A DNA stretch of 64,000 bases from Alitta virens (Eukaryota; Annelida; Polychaeta; Phyllodocida; Nereididae), in NCBI GenBank assembly GCA_932294295.1, contig OW028582.1, forward strand, positions 2,909,515 to 2,973,514. Reading direction: 5' to 3'. Positions within the stretch are counted from its first letter, which is position 1, and the number at the start of each line of letters is the position of its first letter. A model generated the notes under the pieces. The model ran no database searches, had not been told where the DNA came from, and saw only the letters and a list, made by a program, of their open reading frames with translations. Positions 12,069 through 23,369 of this stretch are shown here, one piece after another. Made by a program: the position numbers and the translations under genes.

Positions 12069-15000
12069 TTTTTTTCCTTGTTCTATATACATAGATAGAT
12101 TTCCTTGTGCCAGATAGGTACCGTTGAACATTCTTTGTATACAGAAATGGATCAAAAAATAAATGATAATGTATAAGAACTTCAAACAATGCCATATCAA
12201 GGAATTAGTTCATCTAAGATTCCACACATATAGTAGATTATCATTAGGGGTACAAAATGTGCCAGTCTCATTTGTGATGAAGTCTTATCAAATATGTTTG
12301 ATATTTTTGTTTTAATGGGGTTGCTTGAGCTGTAATTTGAGCAGTGAACAGTGCCTCAGAATGCGGTCATATGCTTTAGTTCCCAGCAGTGGCATAGCCA
12401 AGATTTTTGTCAGGGGGGGGGGGGCAACCAACAAGGTATTTCCCCAAAATTTAAAAAATACTGTGTAGATTGTATAAAAAATAATACTAATAAAAATGAT
12501 GATAATAATGTTAATATAGGGTTATTCATGCACATCACTGTTTATTCAAAAATGTAAAACAATACAAACATAAAAGTAAACTTACAAGGGAATAAGGACA
12601 ATGAACACATATATAAAAAGTTTAGGTTTTAAGGAAAACATATTCAGATGCAAGTGAAATTACACTTATAGTTTGCTTACAGTCTGCAAAGTTTGACTGA
12701 AGCATATGAATTATAAATGCACTAATAATGGAAAACACCTCTTTAAATTTATAGTACTTTCTCAATAATCTGCAATACAATTACAGTAATTCTTCAGAGT
12801 TTTATCTTTCTTATTTTCGCATGAGTAAATCATTTCATGATTTTGTCAAAGTCCATGTTTTCTTCCAATGCCCTCTACATGCAAATAATCGTTAACCCTG
12901 AGTCCCCCATTGTGGACCTGAGATAACTTTTTATCAGTTGCAATTTACTGAATGATCTCTCTGAACTGCTGTGAATACAATAATTGTTTCAAAAATTCTG
13001 AATAATATGGCCACATTTGGATAGCCAAAAATTCTGAATAATATGGCCACATTTGGATAGCCAAAAATTCTGAATAATATGGCCACATTTGGATAGCCAA
13101 AAATTCTGAATAATATGGCCACATTTGGGTAGGCTAAATCCAGTTTGTTCTTTTTCAAAAGAAAAATAAGATTTTTGGTACAGATATATCATTGACCAAC
13201 TCTTGTATGTCAGAAGCTCCCACATTCTATGTCAACAACCGTACAGTAGGTCCCTGCAAGGTCCTTGAAAGAATCATGGTCACCTAGCTGGTCAGGAAAA
13301 AGGCATGAGAATTTCCTGACAATGGTGAAGAAATCTTCAAACCTAGAGCCAAGTTCTGCAATCACTCCGTCACATATTGCAAAGTACGCATTGAGTTGTA
13401 TCCGTACCCTGATCTTCAGCAACAGATTTGGCAGTAGCTAATTTTGCCTCACAAAGAGATGCCTCAGAAATATCTCAGGCCTGAAATATGATACAATCTA
13501 CAAGATCTGATGAGGCATGTAAGTAGTTTGACAGAGCAAAAGTGCAACTCACTAGCTCCTCCCAAAATAAAATCAACAATAAATTCCAATTTAGATATAG
13601 TTCAGTAGGCCCTCTGCTTCTGCCAATACAGCTGGTGTCCTGTTATTTGCTTTTATTCTGCGGTTGTTGTGCCCCCTGTAGGCTTTGTCACTTTTCCTCC
13701 CCATTGCGGGCTCCTTTTAAATATGAGCTGCTTTCCCCAAATTTAATTTTTTTTCTTGTCGGGGGGGGGGGGGGGCATATTCAGCCCCCCCCCCTGCCCC
13801 CACCTGGCTACGCCACTGGTTCACAGACAGTGTCAGCTCAAGTGGATCCAAAACCTATTTCCCAGAATGTGCTATTTATAGACACAGACTATTTTATATC
13901 CATGCACCACCCTTTACTTCTTTTCTATCTTTAATGGTTTAACCTCACAAAGAACATTTTATCTCTGTAGATTTTTTTTTTGCTGTCTTAAAAACAATAA
14001 ACACTGACACAACTAGAACACATTGTGAATAGTGTGTATACATTAAGCTGTAAAAAGTTTCATGTACAGTAGCATGGATAGAAACTATATGCCAATTTTG
14101 TTGGCAAATTGTTCACAATTTTTAATTGCAAGGTGGACTTAATAGTGAGGAAGGCCATGCCATTAAAACTTGCATTATTATTATATTTGCTAACTTTTGA
14201 AATGCACTGTTGATATATTACTACACAAATACTACATTTTAATTGTGTTCGCAATGTCCACATATAATGAGACATACAGGTTGGAAGGTGAACATGTTTA
14301 TGATATTACAATGTCTAATAAAGTCTTACTTTATTTTGGTAAAAAGTAAGGCCCGTATAAAGTCTTACTTTTGTCCACTAATTTTTACGTTGTCTTTTTT
14401 TGATGCAAATGTACTTGGATATTAACATCCACATTGTAATATTTAGATGATGAGTTAAAGAGTTTCGTTGATGAACATGGCGATATTTGCTTTAGATACC
14501 AGAAAGCCAAAAAATCTATTGCGAGTTCATTAAGTGGATAGAAGGTTGGAGTGTTTTTGATTATGAATTGTTACAGTGTACAAAATATGGTGTTCAATTA
14601 TTTCATATAGAAGCTCTATACATTGCCAAAATGTGTTCTTTACACGTGTGTATATGAGCTTATATGCAACAACTAGCATATGATTAATAAGTATCACGCA
14701 ATTAATACCATTTTAAATGTGACATAATACGAGCGTGTACATATGCAGAAATGCACACGTGTGTATGAGTAGTAACGAGAGTTTCTATGTTAAAAAATGC
14801 AAACAGGTATATGTGCAATTGCTCGCAAGTTACAATGGAATAGTTAAACAAACATTTGTGTATGAGCTCGTTTGAAACGTCAGATTATGTTTGCCTTTGT
14901 TTAACCAAAATATAAATAATACCAAATGTGTAATTAAATTGTTCAAGTAGATAGATAGATTGATCAATTTTCATTGACAGAGAGATTAGTTCTGACTATC

Positions 15001-18000
15001 ACCAAAGTTTATTGAAGATAATTTAGGTAAAGTTTGTTTGTTTATCACTATAAATTACAACAGGACTTGTGAATCTGGAACATTGTGCACTAAGACAACA
15101 AGAAAATTCTTTGAAAAAAAAAGAATAGATATCGGGCCTTGTGAGAGAAGTGGAAGTGTTAAATTGTGAAATGGAATGAATGCAAATACAATAATATAAT
15201 AATTAAAAAACTTCCACATAAAGTTGACAGTAGTTATTAATGAGACGTAAACATACTAATAATATACAAATATGAAAGTTCTATTTATAGACTATGTGGT
15301 CAACTAAAAAAGGGTGTTTAGGTTGTTGTATTGCAGTACAATTCCATGTAGCTATGATCATTGTAGAGCTCATTTGTGTGAATTATCATGATTTTGTTAT
15401 CGTCAGGATAGTAGAAATTTGGACAAAATATCTTTTCTTCATCTGACTTTATTTATAAAAAAATAACATAATATATGAAGTCTTAAGATTTCATATATAC
15501 CTTTGAATGAGATTATTTTTCTTTTTTTTAAATTTTCACCAAAGCAAACTGTAAAAACTTTTATGTATGTTACAGTTCCCAATCTCCTATCAGTCTCACA
15601 TTTGACCTAATCTCTCTCAGAGATCAGAGAGACTGCTCGTAATAAATACCTGGCATTGACAAAGCTAATATTAGTCACAGTTATAATGTGTGATAGGTCT
15701 AGACGTCAGATATAAACACTAGTGAATGTAAAAGATATTGCACTTGTGAAGGTGTCAAATATGACACAATGACTAGTACATAATTAGTTCCTTGTACATG
15801 AGTGATGAGTAGGCCTATTTACACATACACAAGTGCAAGATATGGCATATACACACAAGCTGGTTATGGCATATACACGTGCTAGGAAATTCATCTACAT
15901 ACACACGTCCACTCGTGAATGCAGTATCTCACAATATAAGTACATACATATATGCATATAGGCTCTTCATTCTATCAATGTTTCAAAGTTACAAAGCCCC
16001 TTACATCATAAGCTTTGACACTTGACATAGATAGTTACCTGGGGTGCGTAGGTCATTAAGTTTTTACAAATTTAACCATGTGATAACATTTGATTCCTTG
16101 GTCTTAAGAAACCTCAGATGGGCTAAGAGCGCATTCACTGATCATCAATCAATCACTGGGCAGGCCAATGACCTGCCAAGGCACAAAAGGTCTGAAAAGA
16201 GAGCAAAGCCCTCTTGTGAGACAGTTTCAGGACAGCAAGTGTAAATCTGGAAAAGGCTGTCCCCGTAGGCACATCTGCATTGGATGCATGGGCCCAGAAA
16301 GTCAATCGGCATGCACCAAATGTTCAAAGCTCAAACCTCAAGCCAACTAGGTATATAAATTTGGAATATAAGACCATCACACTTCAGGTCTTGATAACAT
16401 TGAGGAGGGTATCTGAATTGGGTGCCCCCCTCCCCCTGCAAGCAGAACATTGGTGTCCCCAAATTGGCTGTCAGCCTTAGAGTACAGTGAAAAGGTTATA
16501 CATAATGATTTGGATTTGGGGCTCCTGTATGGCTCATTTGAAGACCCCCTCCCCCTTTAACAAGTATGTAATCTCACCAATTGGTGCATTCCCTAAAAGA
16601 GATAGTAATAAAGTCAGAGTAATACATGACCTCTCTCACCCTGTCACTGACTTTAGTCAACTCACTCATCGACCCAGACGAGTACTCATTGCATTACTCG
16701 TCTGTGGATGATACAGTTGCCTACTGCAACAATGCACTAACCCATTTTTTAGCCAACATAAACATAAACCTCAAGGATGCCTACAAACACATAGGCGTGC
16801 ACCCATCTGACTGGCACCTACAAGGAGCTACCTGTAAAGATGTTAGACACATGTTCTCCCTATCCTAGAGTATAACAGTGAAATGTGGTTTAGTAATAAA
16901 AAGAATGGAGAGGTAGAAAAGATCCAGTTAAAGTTCTTAAAAAAATATTCTAGGTGTTAGAAACCAAACCTGAACAGTAGGAATTTAGCTGATACTGGAA
17001 GATATCCTCTGATAGTTAGAAAATATGTATCAGCCATCAAATATTTACAGAGACTTAATTCCAACATTTGCCCACTTGTGGTGAAAAACTGTTATGACAT
17101 TCAAAAGCAATTAACAACTTTGGGATCATGGTGCTGGTATAGTAGGCGAATGAAAATTATGCAGGATAACAACATCAATGAATTGCAAAACATAGACAAA
17201 GTTCCAACAATGCTCTACAGTAAAGCCCAGTTCAATCTCTTTGCTGAAATCAATGACACAAATAAATACCCCAAACTAAGAACTTATAAAACATTTTATC
17301 AAGACATCCATATAGAACCTTACCTAAATATAGGTTTACCAAAATCACTTCACTGTAACATTGCCAGATTCAGGCTAAGCTCACATAACTTGAATATAGA
17401 ACTAGGTAGGCATAAACGTCCATATGCCCTGCCTCCCCTGAAGAATGTATCTGTGATAAATGTATTCTGCAACTAGGGTAAGGGCATTATTGCCTGAGTT
17501 CTGCTCCAGAAACACAATTTAACACAGCTTTTAGCATTTTTGATTATCCATTATTATATAAACCGCATAAAGTGAATATCAAAATGAAGTTTGAAAAGTG
17601 AGAAAACTATAATTTAGATATGTCATGGAAAAAATTTAACTCATGTAGAGTAAGTAGTGTCTTTTGACCAAAGGAACATGCATGTGCACTTTCATTGAAA
17701 TTGACGCATTTCTACAGATAGCACAATTCACATGATGTCTTAAACTATTTTATATAGGATTTTTCATTGAAATTTTTCTACTGTCAGATGTTACACTGGG
17801 TAAATGGATTTTTTTTTGCTGATTCCTTATATAGCGTCTAGTCACTAGATGTGAGATGCAGGTGCTTACGTAGCGCCCTGAACACTTCAACAGGTTTCAG
17901 TTGCAAATATCATTAGTGAAATGAGTACAAAAAAAAGTATATATATAATATTGGATTAAAACCGATAGGAGAGTTTCCAAAGCATAATTATAGATTTATT

Positions 18001-21000
18001 AGAACTGGCATTTATTTTTCATGTTTACCATTGGTATGGAATAAAGCTCAGTAATACATTCTACGTGGGTAGCGATAACGAAGATGTCAGTTGCTCCAGT
18101 TTTTTCAGAGAATTTTTTTACATTGCCTTAAATTTTAGTGTTAATGCAGGCCTATATGTGCCAGTCACATTGGGTTCCTTGTGAAAAGTTTGTATTTTGT
18201 AAATGAATGTTCTAATATTTTATTTGACTGTCTCCATATGAGTATGAGGGTCAATGTAATTGTGGCTTTACTGAAAGATTCCATGCAGTCTGAATGCAGA
18301 CCCTCAGGCCGAATCACAGGCAAGGATCTGAGGGAATTACAGTGTAGGATGCACCAGAGTTGGGTACAAATGCGGCCAAACGCATTTAAATGCCAATTCA
18401 AATTTTTCATAGTCAATCAAATACAAATGCAAATGCATAATTTATGAAATGTATTTAAATGCAAATGCAAATGATTCACATGGTTTCAAGTGCAAATGCA
18501 AGTGTCTAACTTAAAAAAACACATTAACAGGCAAATGCAAATACATTTGCAAATGCATTTGGTATTTTTGTGTGTATTAAATTAACAGTGAGGGCAGAAT
18601 GTAGGTCAATCACTACGCACCTTAAATTTAACAAAATAGTTCTTCAAAATCCTTCTGGTACCACATTGCATTATCTCATTAAGTACGGAATTGATTGATA
18701 TACACTTATCTACAATGTCAATTCCTTGCTCCACAACTGGTATTAAAAGTCCCCCGAATCCACCAAGACCCTCTTCTGCGAAAAGGCCTGATTGAGCATC
18801 TAGACTGGAAAGATTCAATGCATAATGAAAGTACCAATAGCTGTTTGTTATAATAGAACTGTTGCATTGCAGGTCGGGTTAATGTCATCAACTTAACATG
18901 GCATCCCAGATAGCATTCAAAATCAAGACAACATTGTTTTTATATAGGCCACTATGGATTGGCAAACTTTCGTTTCCAGGGACATCGTTAATGCAGGCAT
19001 TATCCTACCTTGTGCTAACTGAGGACTTTGACCATGAAAAACCACTTCAGCAGCTGGTGCCATACTTGGAGTTATATGCAGAAGGATATGGGTCAGGGCT
19101 GGACAAGGTCAGAAACAGGAAAACCCCAGGTACAATGCAGATGTATCATTATACTGTAGTTATTATAACTGTCATAGCTATGGATGGTTTGGTTTTGCAA
19201 GTAGCAGTGCATTTAAACCTTTCAAAACATTGTGCAGTACTATAATTTTGTTCTCAATGATGACTTAATTTCTTTAGGACTATTGAAGACCCACTTGCTG
19301 CCTGTATTTTTTGAGAAAACGCTCAAAACTAAGAAAACCAAGTACATCATCATCATTCGCAACATCAAAGATGTCCTCGTTTCGTACTACCACATGTACA
19401 CCATGTGTAAAATAGGATTTTGTTGTTACAAAGGGACCTGGGATGACTTCTTTGAATTGTTCAAGTAAGTTAATTAAATTCGCTCTTCATTTCCTAATGT
19501 GAAGGTTCTACAAATGTCAATAAAAGCTTTGGTCTATTTGTTTTTGAATTGATTAGTTTTAAAGTATCCTTGTCATATTTGTTTGCTTTGCTGAAGCATT
19601 TCAGAAAATCAGTTGTATAATTGTTGATTAATTTCACCCCATCCAAGTATGTGTGAGATTTGTGCATGGCACCTAAACGTCAGCACTAGAAGCAAATATT
19701 TTACAACTGAGCTGACTATGCAACCCAAAATAGTTGCTTCACCAACCCGGGTGATCTCACATCAATCTCCAGTACCCCACGAAGTTGCTGGTCCATGACT
19801 GGGGTTATCAGATGAGTATTTGGTGATTCTTGCAATGGCAACACTGCAGCTAGAGAAATACTATCTTTTCTCCAACTGCTGAGTTGGTTGTGTCAATTCA
19901 AAGGGTCCTGGCTTAAAATTCCTAGTGGCGATGAGATATCTCCCAATTTGAACTGATGAAACTAATTCAGCAGTTGGGAGAAAAATATAGCATTGATGCT
20001 ATGATGTCAGATTTTTAAAACATGGAGATAATTAAAATAATGTGCACCAAAAACATTTCCTTTTCTCTTTGGTTTTTGTCACTTATGACAGCTGATAATG
20101 AAATGAGAGCGATTTGGACTCTATTCAATGTTGCCCATATAGGTCTACCCCATGCATTAAATAATTAACCTGCTGTAGCATATATAAGTTAGAGGCAATA
20201 ACATTATATCTTGAACAGATGTATATTACATTCAGCAGTTATAACATGAATCCCATGATATTGTATTTTCAGGGAAGGCAAGCTAGCAGGGGGTGACTAC
20301 TTCAAGTATAATCTAGCCTGGTGGGAGCTAAGGAATGACCCGAGAGTGCTTTTTGTCAGGTATGAAGACATCTTGAAGGATCCTGAAGCGAACATCCGAA
20401 AAGTAGGAACATTTCTCGACAAGAATGTGAGTGATGAGACTGTCAAGAAAATTGCCCACCAGATTTCCTTCAAGGTAATTTTATTTTTTTTGGAAAAATT
20501 GATAATTTTCAATGAGATGAGAAACCGGAAAACTAAAAAAATATTTTAAAGCAAATTACATATTTAATTATTTCTACAAGAGTGTAAAATAAGTTTATGT
20601 AACTGGTTTTCAAAATGGCAGAAGAAGTGATGTTGCATACACCTTTTAGACTTTATGAAATGGTCTCATAAAAACAAATTGGCACTTGCCATCAGCCAAT
20701 CATAAAATAATTTATTTGCCTTCACATGAGCCTATTCTAAATCAAAACATTTCATCCTGTTAAAGATTCCAGTTTGATGTCTATATATTTAAAGAAAAAA
20801 TGAAAAAGTTGAGCATTGACCAGAGAACCCAACAAGCAGGTCCCCTGGCCAAAAGCCATCCTTTGACTCATTACTGGTTGCACAATTTAGGAATGTGGCA
20901 CCATTCAATGCTGACAGGCCAGGTGTTAGGACTGTTGGTCTATCATGAAGTGCTATTTTTAGCTCTCTCACCTGTGAACAGGATGCAGATGGCAGCACTT

Positions 21001-22250
21001 GCCTCACTCATTCACCTGTGGTGTTGTGAAAGTTCTGAAAACATTGGTTAGGTTAGATAAGCTTGTGTGCTCTGAAAATGACTTATTACTAAAAATGGAA
21101 AGAGAGATGACCATGTTTAGGTTTCACTTAAATATGACAATTAATGCATAGAGAGGTGTAGCTGTGCAGTGAGTGGGTCAAAATTTTATCTGCACTTTTA
21201 CATATATTTGCCATGTTTTGACATCACAGGTTATTAAAATGAATCACAAAGGAACAGATAGGCTTGCCTGCACTTGTGCTTTATTCAAATGCATGTGATG
21301 TTATCCAATTGGAGGTTTCAGTTGTTTTTTGTATGGGCCTGTTTATGTAAAGAAGCAATGAAAAAATTGACCAGAGAAGTCATAACTGGGTAAAAGCACA
21401 ATTAATATTTGCATGAAATGGTCTGGAAGGGCAATAGAAAAAGGATCAGGTCCCACTGTATTGGTCAGGCTGCCAGCCGTCACCTATTCACAGGCGCTAT
21501 CCCACAACTGCCCTACGCGGGGAATTTTGCCTGCTGCGTTTCCGCCCTGGGCCGGTGCATCCCTCATTAGACAACCTGGTGACCCTAACCTCCGTCGGGG
21601 ACCCCATATCGACACAGGGCTTAGCATGGACACCCGATCGACATAGAGCGGCGACAAGCAGGTCCCCCGGCCTCAAGCTGTCCTCTGACCCCAGCCTCCC
21701 AGTCGCAGGATTATAGGAATGTGCCACCATTCCCAGCTGACAGGCCAGGTGTTAGGACTGTTGGTCTATCATGAAGTGCTATTTTTAGCTCTCTCAGATG
21801 GCAGCACTTTTTAACTTTATTTGTGTCTCTGTACTAAAGTGTAACTGTACTCTTTGCTTTAGTGGCATATTTTTTTAGTTTTTGGATGAGTTGCAGTATT
21901 CAATCAATGAAATCGTTAAGCCTAAAATAACTCATTGCTATGATTATTGTGTTTGCTTTACAGCCTTTTTATGCATGTCACCGTTATATTGGTTTTGAAA
22001 GGTCCAATTTAATATGTAGAATGATGCTTTGTTTTGATAACTTGTTTTACTATCTTTTCAGTCAATGAAGGGAGATCCTCGCTACAACCGCAAAGATGAA
22101 ACTTATCTTGATCAATCAATTTCGGCATTCCTGAGAAAAGGAAAAGTGGGCGATTGGCAAAATTATTTCACAGAGAAACAGAATGCGTATTGTGATGCAA
22201 TGATTGAGAAATATTTCAAGCCAGCGGGCCTTGATCTCGCTTTTCAATGA
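11573..22250 (+). CDS. Cytosolic sulfotransferase gene 2 (intact, five exons)
   Basis: Predicted exons: 11573-11726, 18980-19129, 19278-19464, 20273-20474 and 22062-22250. All have GT/AG borders and matching phases, giving 293 residues, the usual length for soluble SULT enzymes. These move the sulfonyl group of PAPS to hydroxyls or amines of small molecules in the cytosol. Visible motifs: variant PAPS loop TYAKCGTS (residues 47-54), catalytic KTHL (His107), RNIKDVLVSYYH near 129-140, and FLRKGKVGDW near 254-263. The family norm is YPKSGT; here Pro is Ala and Ser is Cys. There is no signal peptide or membrane segment. Intron 1 is 7.25 kb and holds a hAT element and block C. Exon 1 is nearly identical to that of gene 1, while exons 2-5 are more diverged, so the gene is mosaic. 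Substrate cannot be told. Confidence 0.82.
11840..12000 (+). mobile_element. SINE body fragment in intron 1 of gene 2
   Basis: Duplicate of the fragment at 650-800, differing by a few bases. Confidence 0.55.
12034..12065. repeat. (AT)n microsatellite
   Basis: Shorter allele of the AT run at 835-878 within the recent duplication. Confidence 0.9.
12387..13818 (-). mobile_element. hAT DNA transposon, decayed (copy 2)
   Basis: Duplicate of the element at 1199-2590, with the same ends and the same imperfect 8-bp flanks (12379-12386 and 13819-13826). It therefore moved with the segmental duplication, not by transposition. The 36-bp repeat is present four times here against three in copy 1. The SERSFSK stretch is shifted out of frame. 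Confidence 0.88.
14254..14301 (+). pseudogene. Orphan sulfotransferase exon-1 relic (copy 2)
   Basis: Duplicate of the relic at 7646-7693, with the same start context and the same loss of similarity after about 16 codons. Its sense ATG lies in intron 1 of gene 2 and no exon 2 follows it closely. It could act as a cryptic start only if spliced to 18980. Confidence 0.75.
16044..16870 (+). mobile_element. DIRS-like retroelement relic, copy 2
   Basis: Duplicate of 9375-10200, with the same frame breaks and the same reverse-transcriptase and cysteine-cluster motifs. Differences are a handful of single bases. Confidence 0.72.
16875..17500 (+). mobile_element. LINE pol C-terminal relic, copy 2
   Basis: Duplicate of 10205-10830. 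The 132-codon open stretch at 17078-17476 keeps the RFRLSSHNLNIELGRH signature. Confidence 0.65.
17667..18040. other. Spacer between block C copy 2 and the older paralogous block
   Basis: No coding or repeat signal recognised. Similarity with the region around 3660 begins at about 18045 (GTAATACATTCTAC). Confidence 0.4.
18355..18575. repeat. AAATGC-rich interspersed repeat, paralogous copy
   Basis: Counterpart of 4480-4700 in the older duplicated block, diverged by substitutions and indels. Confidence 0.5.
18903..18957. mobile_element. Left half of a CCCAGATAGCA MITE
   Basis: Matches the left half of the element at 5066-5177. The right half is missing, and sequence jumps to the polypyrimidine tract before exon 2. 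The deletion brings the broken element within 25 bases of the exon. Confidence 0.65.
19862..19990. repeat. Imperfect 40-bp inverted repeat in intron 3 of gene 2
   Basis: The left arm, with TTTTCTCCAACTGCTGAGTT, pairs with the right arm, with CAGCAGTTGGGAGAAAAA, across a 45-bp loop. It resembles a small MITE or a foldback. No family was recognised. Confidence 0.55.
20803..20911 (-). pseudogene. Internally deleted 7SL RNA relic (gene 2 intron)
   Basis: Counterpart of 6509-6618, with the same internal deletion and the same TTTTT end. The deletion therefore predates the older paralogous duplication. It lies about 0.5 kb from the full-length copy. Confidence 0.7.
21438..21737 (-). ncRNA. 7SL (signal recognition particle) RNA, full length
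   Basis: On the minus strand the 300 bases align end to end with metazoan 7SL RNA, which is about 300 nt. The 5' Alu domain has GGTGGCACATTCCTATAATCC then CTGGGAGGCTG. The centre has GATCGGGTGTCC. The SRP54-binding S domain has CACCGGCCCAGG, GGCGGAAACGCAGCAGG and GGGATAGCGCCTGTGAATAG. The 3' Alu strand has CAGCCTGACCAATACAG. It ends in TTTTT, a pol III terminator. SRP RNA scaffolds the particle that targets secretory ribosomes to the ER. It lies antisense in intron 4 of gene 2. Whether it is a working gene or a good pseudogene cannot be decided here; the intact length, motifs and terminator favour a gene. Confidence 0.85.
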
Positions 22251-23369
22251 ATGCATGTCCTAAGGAGAAGTAGTGCTTATATATATCAAACCTAGATAAC
22301 CTTTTTTGCATATGAGTTTGAAATTTGGGGATATATACATGATGCTATATAAGCTTCCATTTAGAGAAATTATAATTGATATTGAAATTGCCATATTGTT
22401 AAAGTATGAATCATGTAGCTTATTGATATGTATGTAAGTTAATATATAAATTAAACAAGTATGGATCATGTGGATTATGACATGAATTATATAATATGTA
22501 AATTAATAAATAAATGAAACAATGTAATTTCCAGATGAATACTATAGGTATGACATTTCATTTTGAAATCAAAGAATGATCGAATACTGATCTTTATTGT
22601 GCATCAGGCCAATAGCATTTAGATTGGAAATGGATTACTACATCATGCAATTAATGTCATGAACCAATAACACAATTGGAATTATGATTTTAAGTAAAGG
22701 GTACAAAATACTAAAATGACTTTCAGAGCACATTTTGTACTTCTTCAATGTCATCGCCTGGCCTCAGGGTTTTTACATTTTGCATCCATATTTTACGGTT
22801 CGCATAATATTCGCGCAAGTGCAATTTTATGGTTTACACTCCAAAGAGCAATATTCACGCCTAATTTCTTTCTGTAATGTGGCAATTATTATTAGCAGTT
22901 ATAAGGCAACTAGTCTATGGAATATGTCTAATTTCATACTAACTTAGCTGCTAGGCCCTACTGTCTACTTAAGTGGAGTATTTCACTGATTACATGTTTA
23001 CTTTGTATATTAAATATTAGAATGTGAAATGTGAGGATATTTGTGCGAATAAAGTTTCATTTATTGTGATTTTCTTTTTTTTCATCCTGAAATATGACCA
23101 TCTATCTTTATGATATTATATATCTAAATATATAATTAAAATAGCTAGCCCAATGACATAAAATTAAACTCAGGAATTTTTGAGACATTGAACAACTGCA
23201 AAGAAATAGCAAAAGTGTTAAAGGAAAATTGTTTCATCAAATATTGCCACTTGCATGATCCCATTGTGCTGTGGGGCATACCCTGGAATGTGGGTCAACA
23301 GTTCAAGTCTATTTGCTAACTTTTCAAATGCACCAAAGATATTACTACTACATTTAGATTGTGTTCGCA
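22251..23369. other. Spacer between sulfotransferase genes 2 and 3
   Basis: AT-rich 3' flank of gene 2 with AATAAA-like signals near 22506. The last 320 bases are homologous to the sequence after gene 1 (7350-7640) and serve as the 5' flank of gene 3. No TATA box like that of genes 1 and 2 is seen. Gene 3 must use a different promoter type. Confidence 0.45.

Larger units (their letters stand above)
11391..14102. repeat. Recent segmental duplication block A (copy 2)
   Basis: Second copy of 191-2872. It ends abruptly at 14102, where it is joined through a 2-base filler (GG) to block C. It supplies exon 1 of gene 2. Confidence 0.9.
14105..17666. repeat. Recent segmental duplication block C (copy 2)
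   Basis: Second copy of 7497-10998. It follows block A directly, showing that the counterpart of 2873-7496 (4624 bp, containing exons 2, 4 and 5) was deleted. All of it now lies inside intron 1 of gene 2. Confidence 0.9.

Noticed and set aside
13542..13934. 130-codon frame on the plus strand
   Set aside because: It crosses the hAT element end and a G homopolymer, and has no homology to a known protein.
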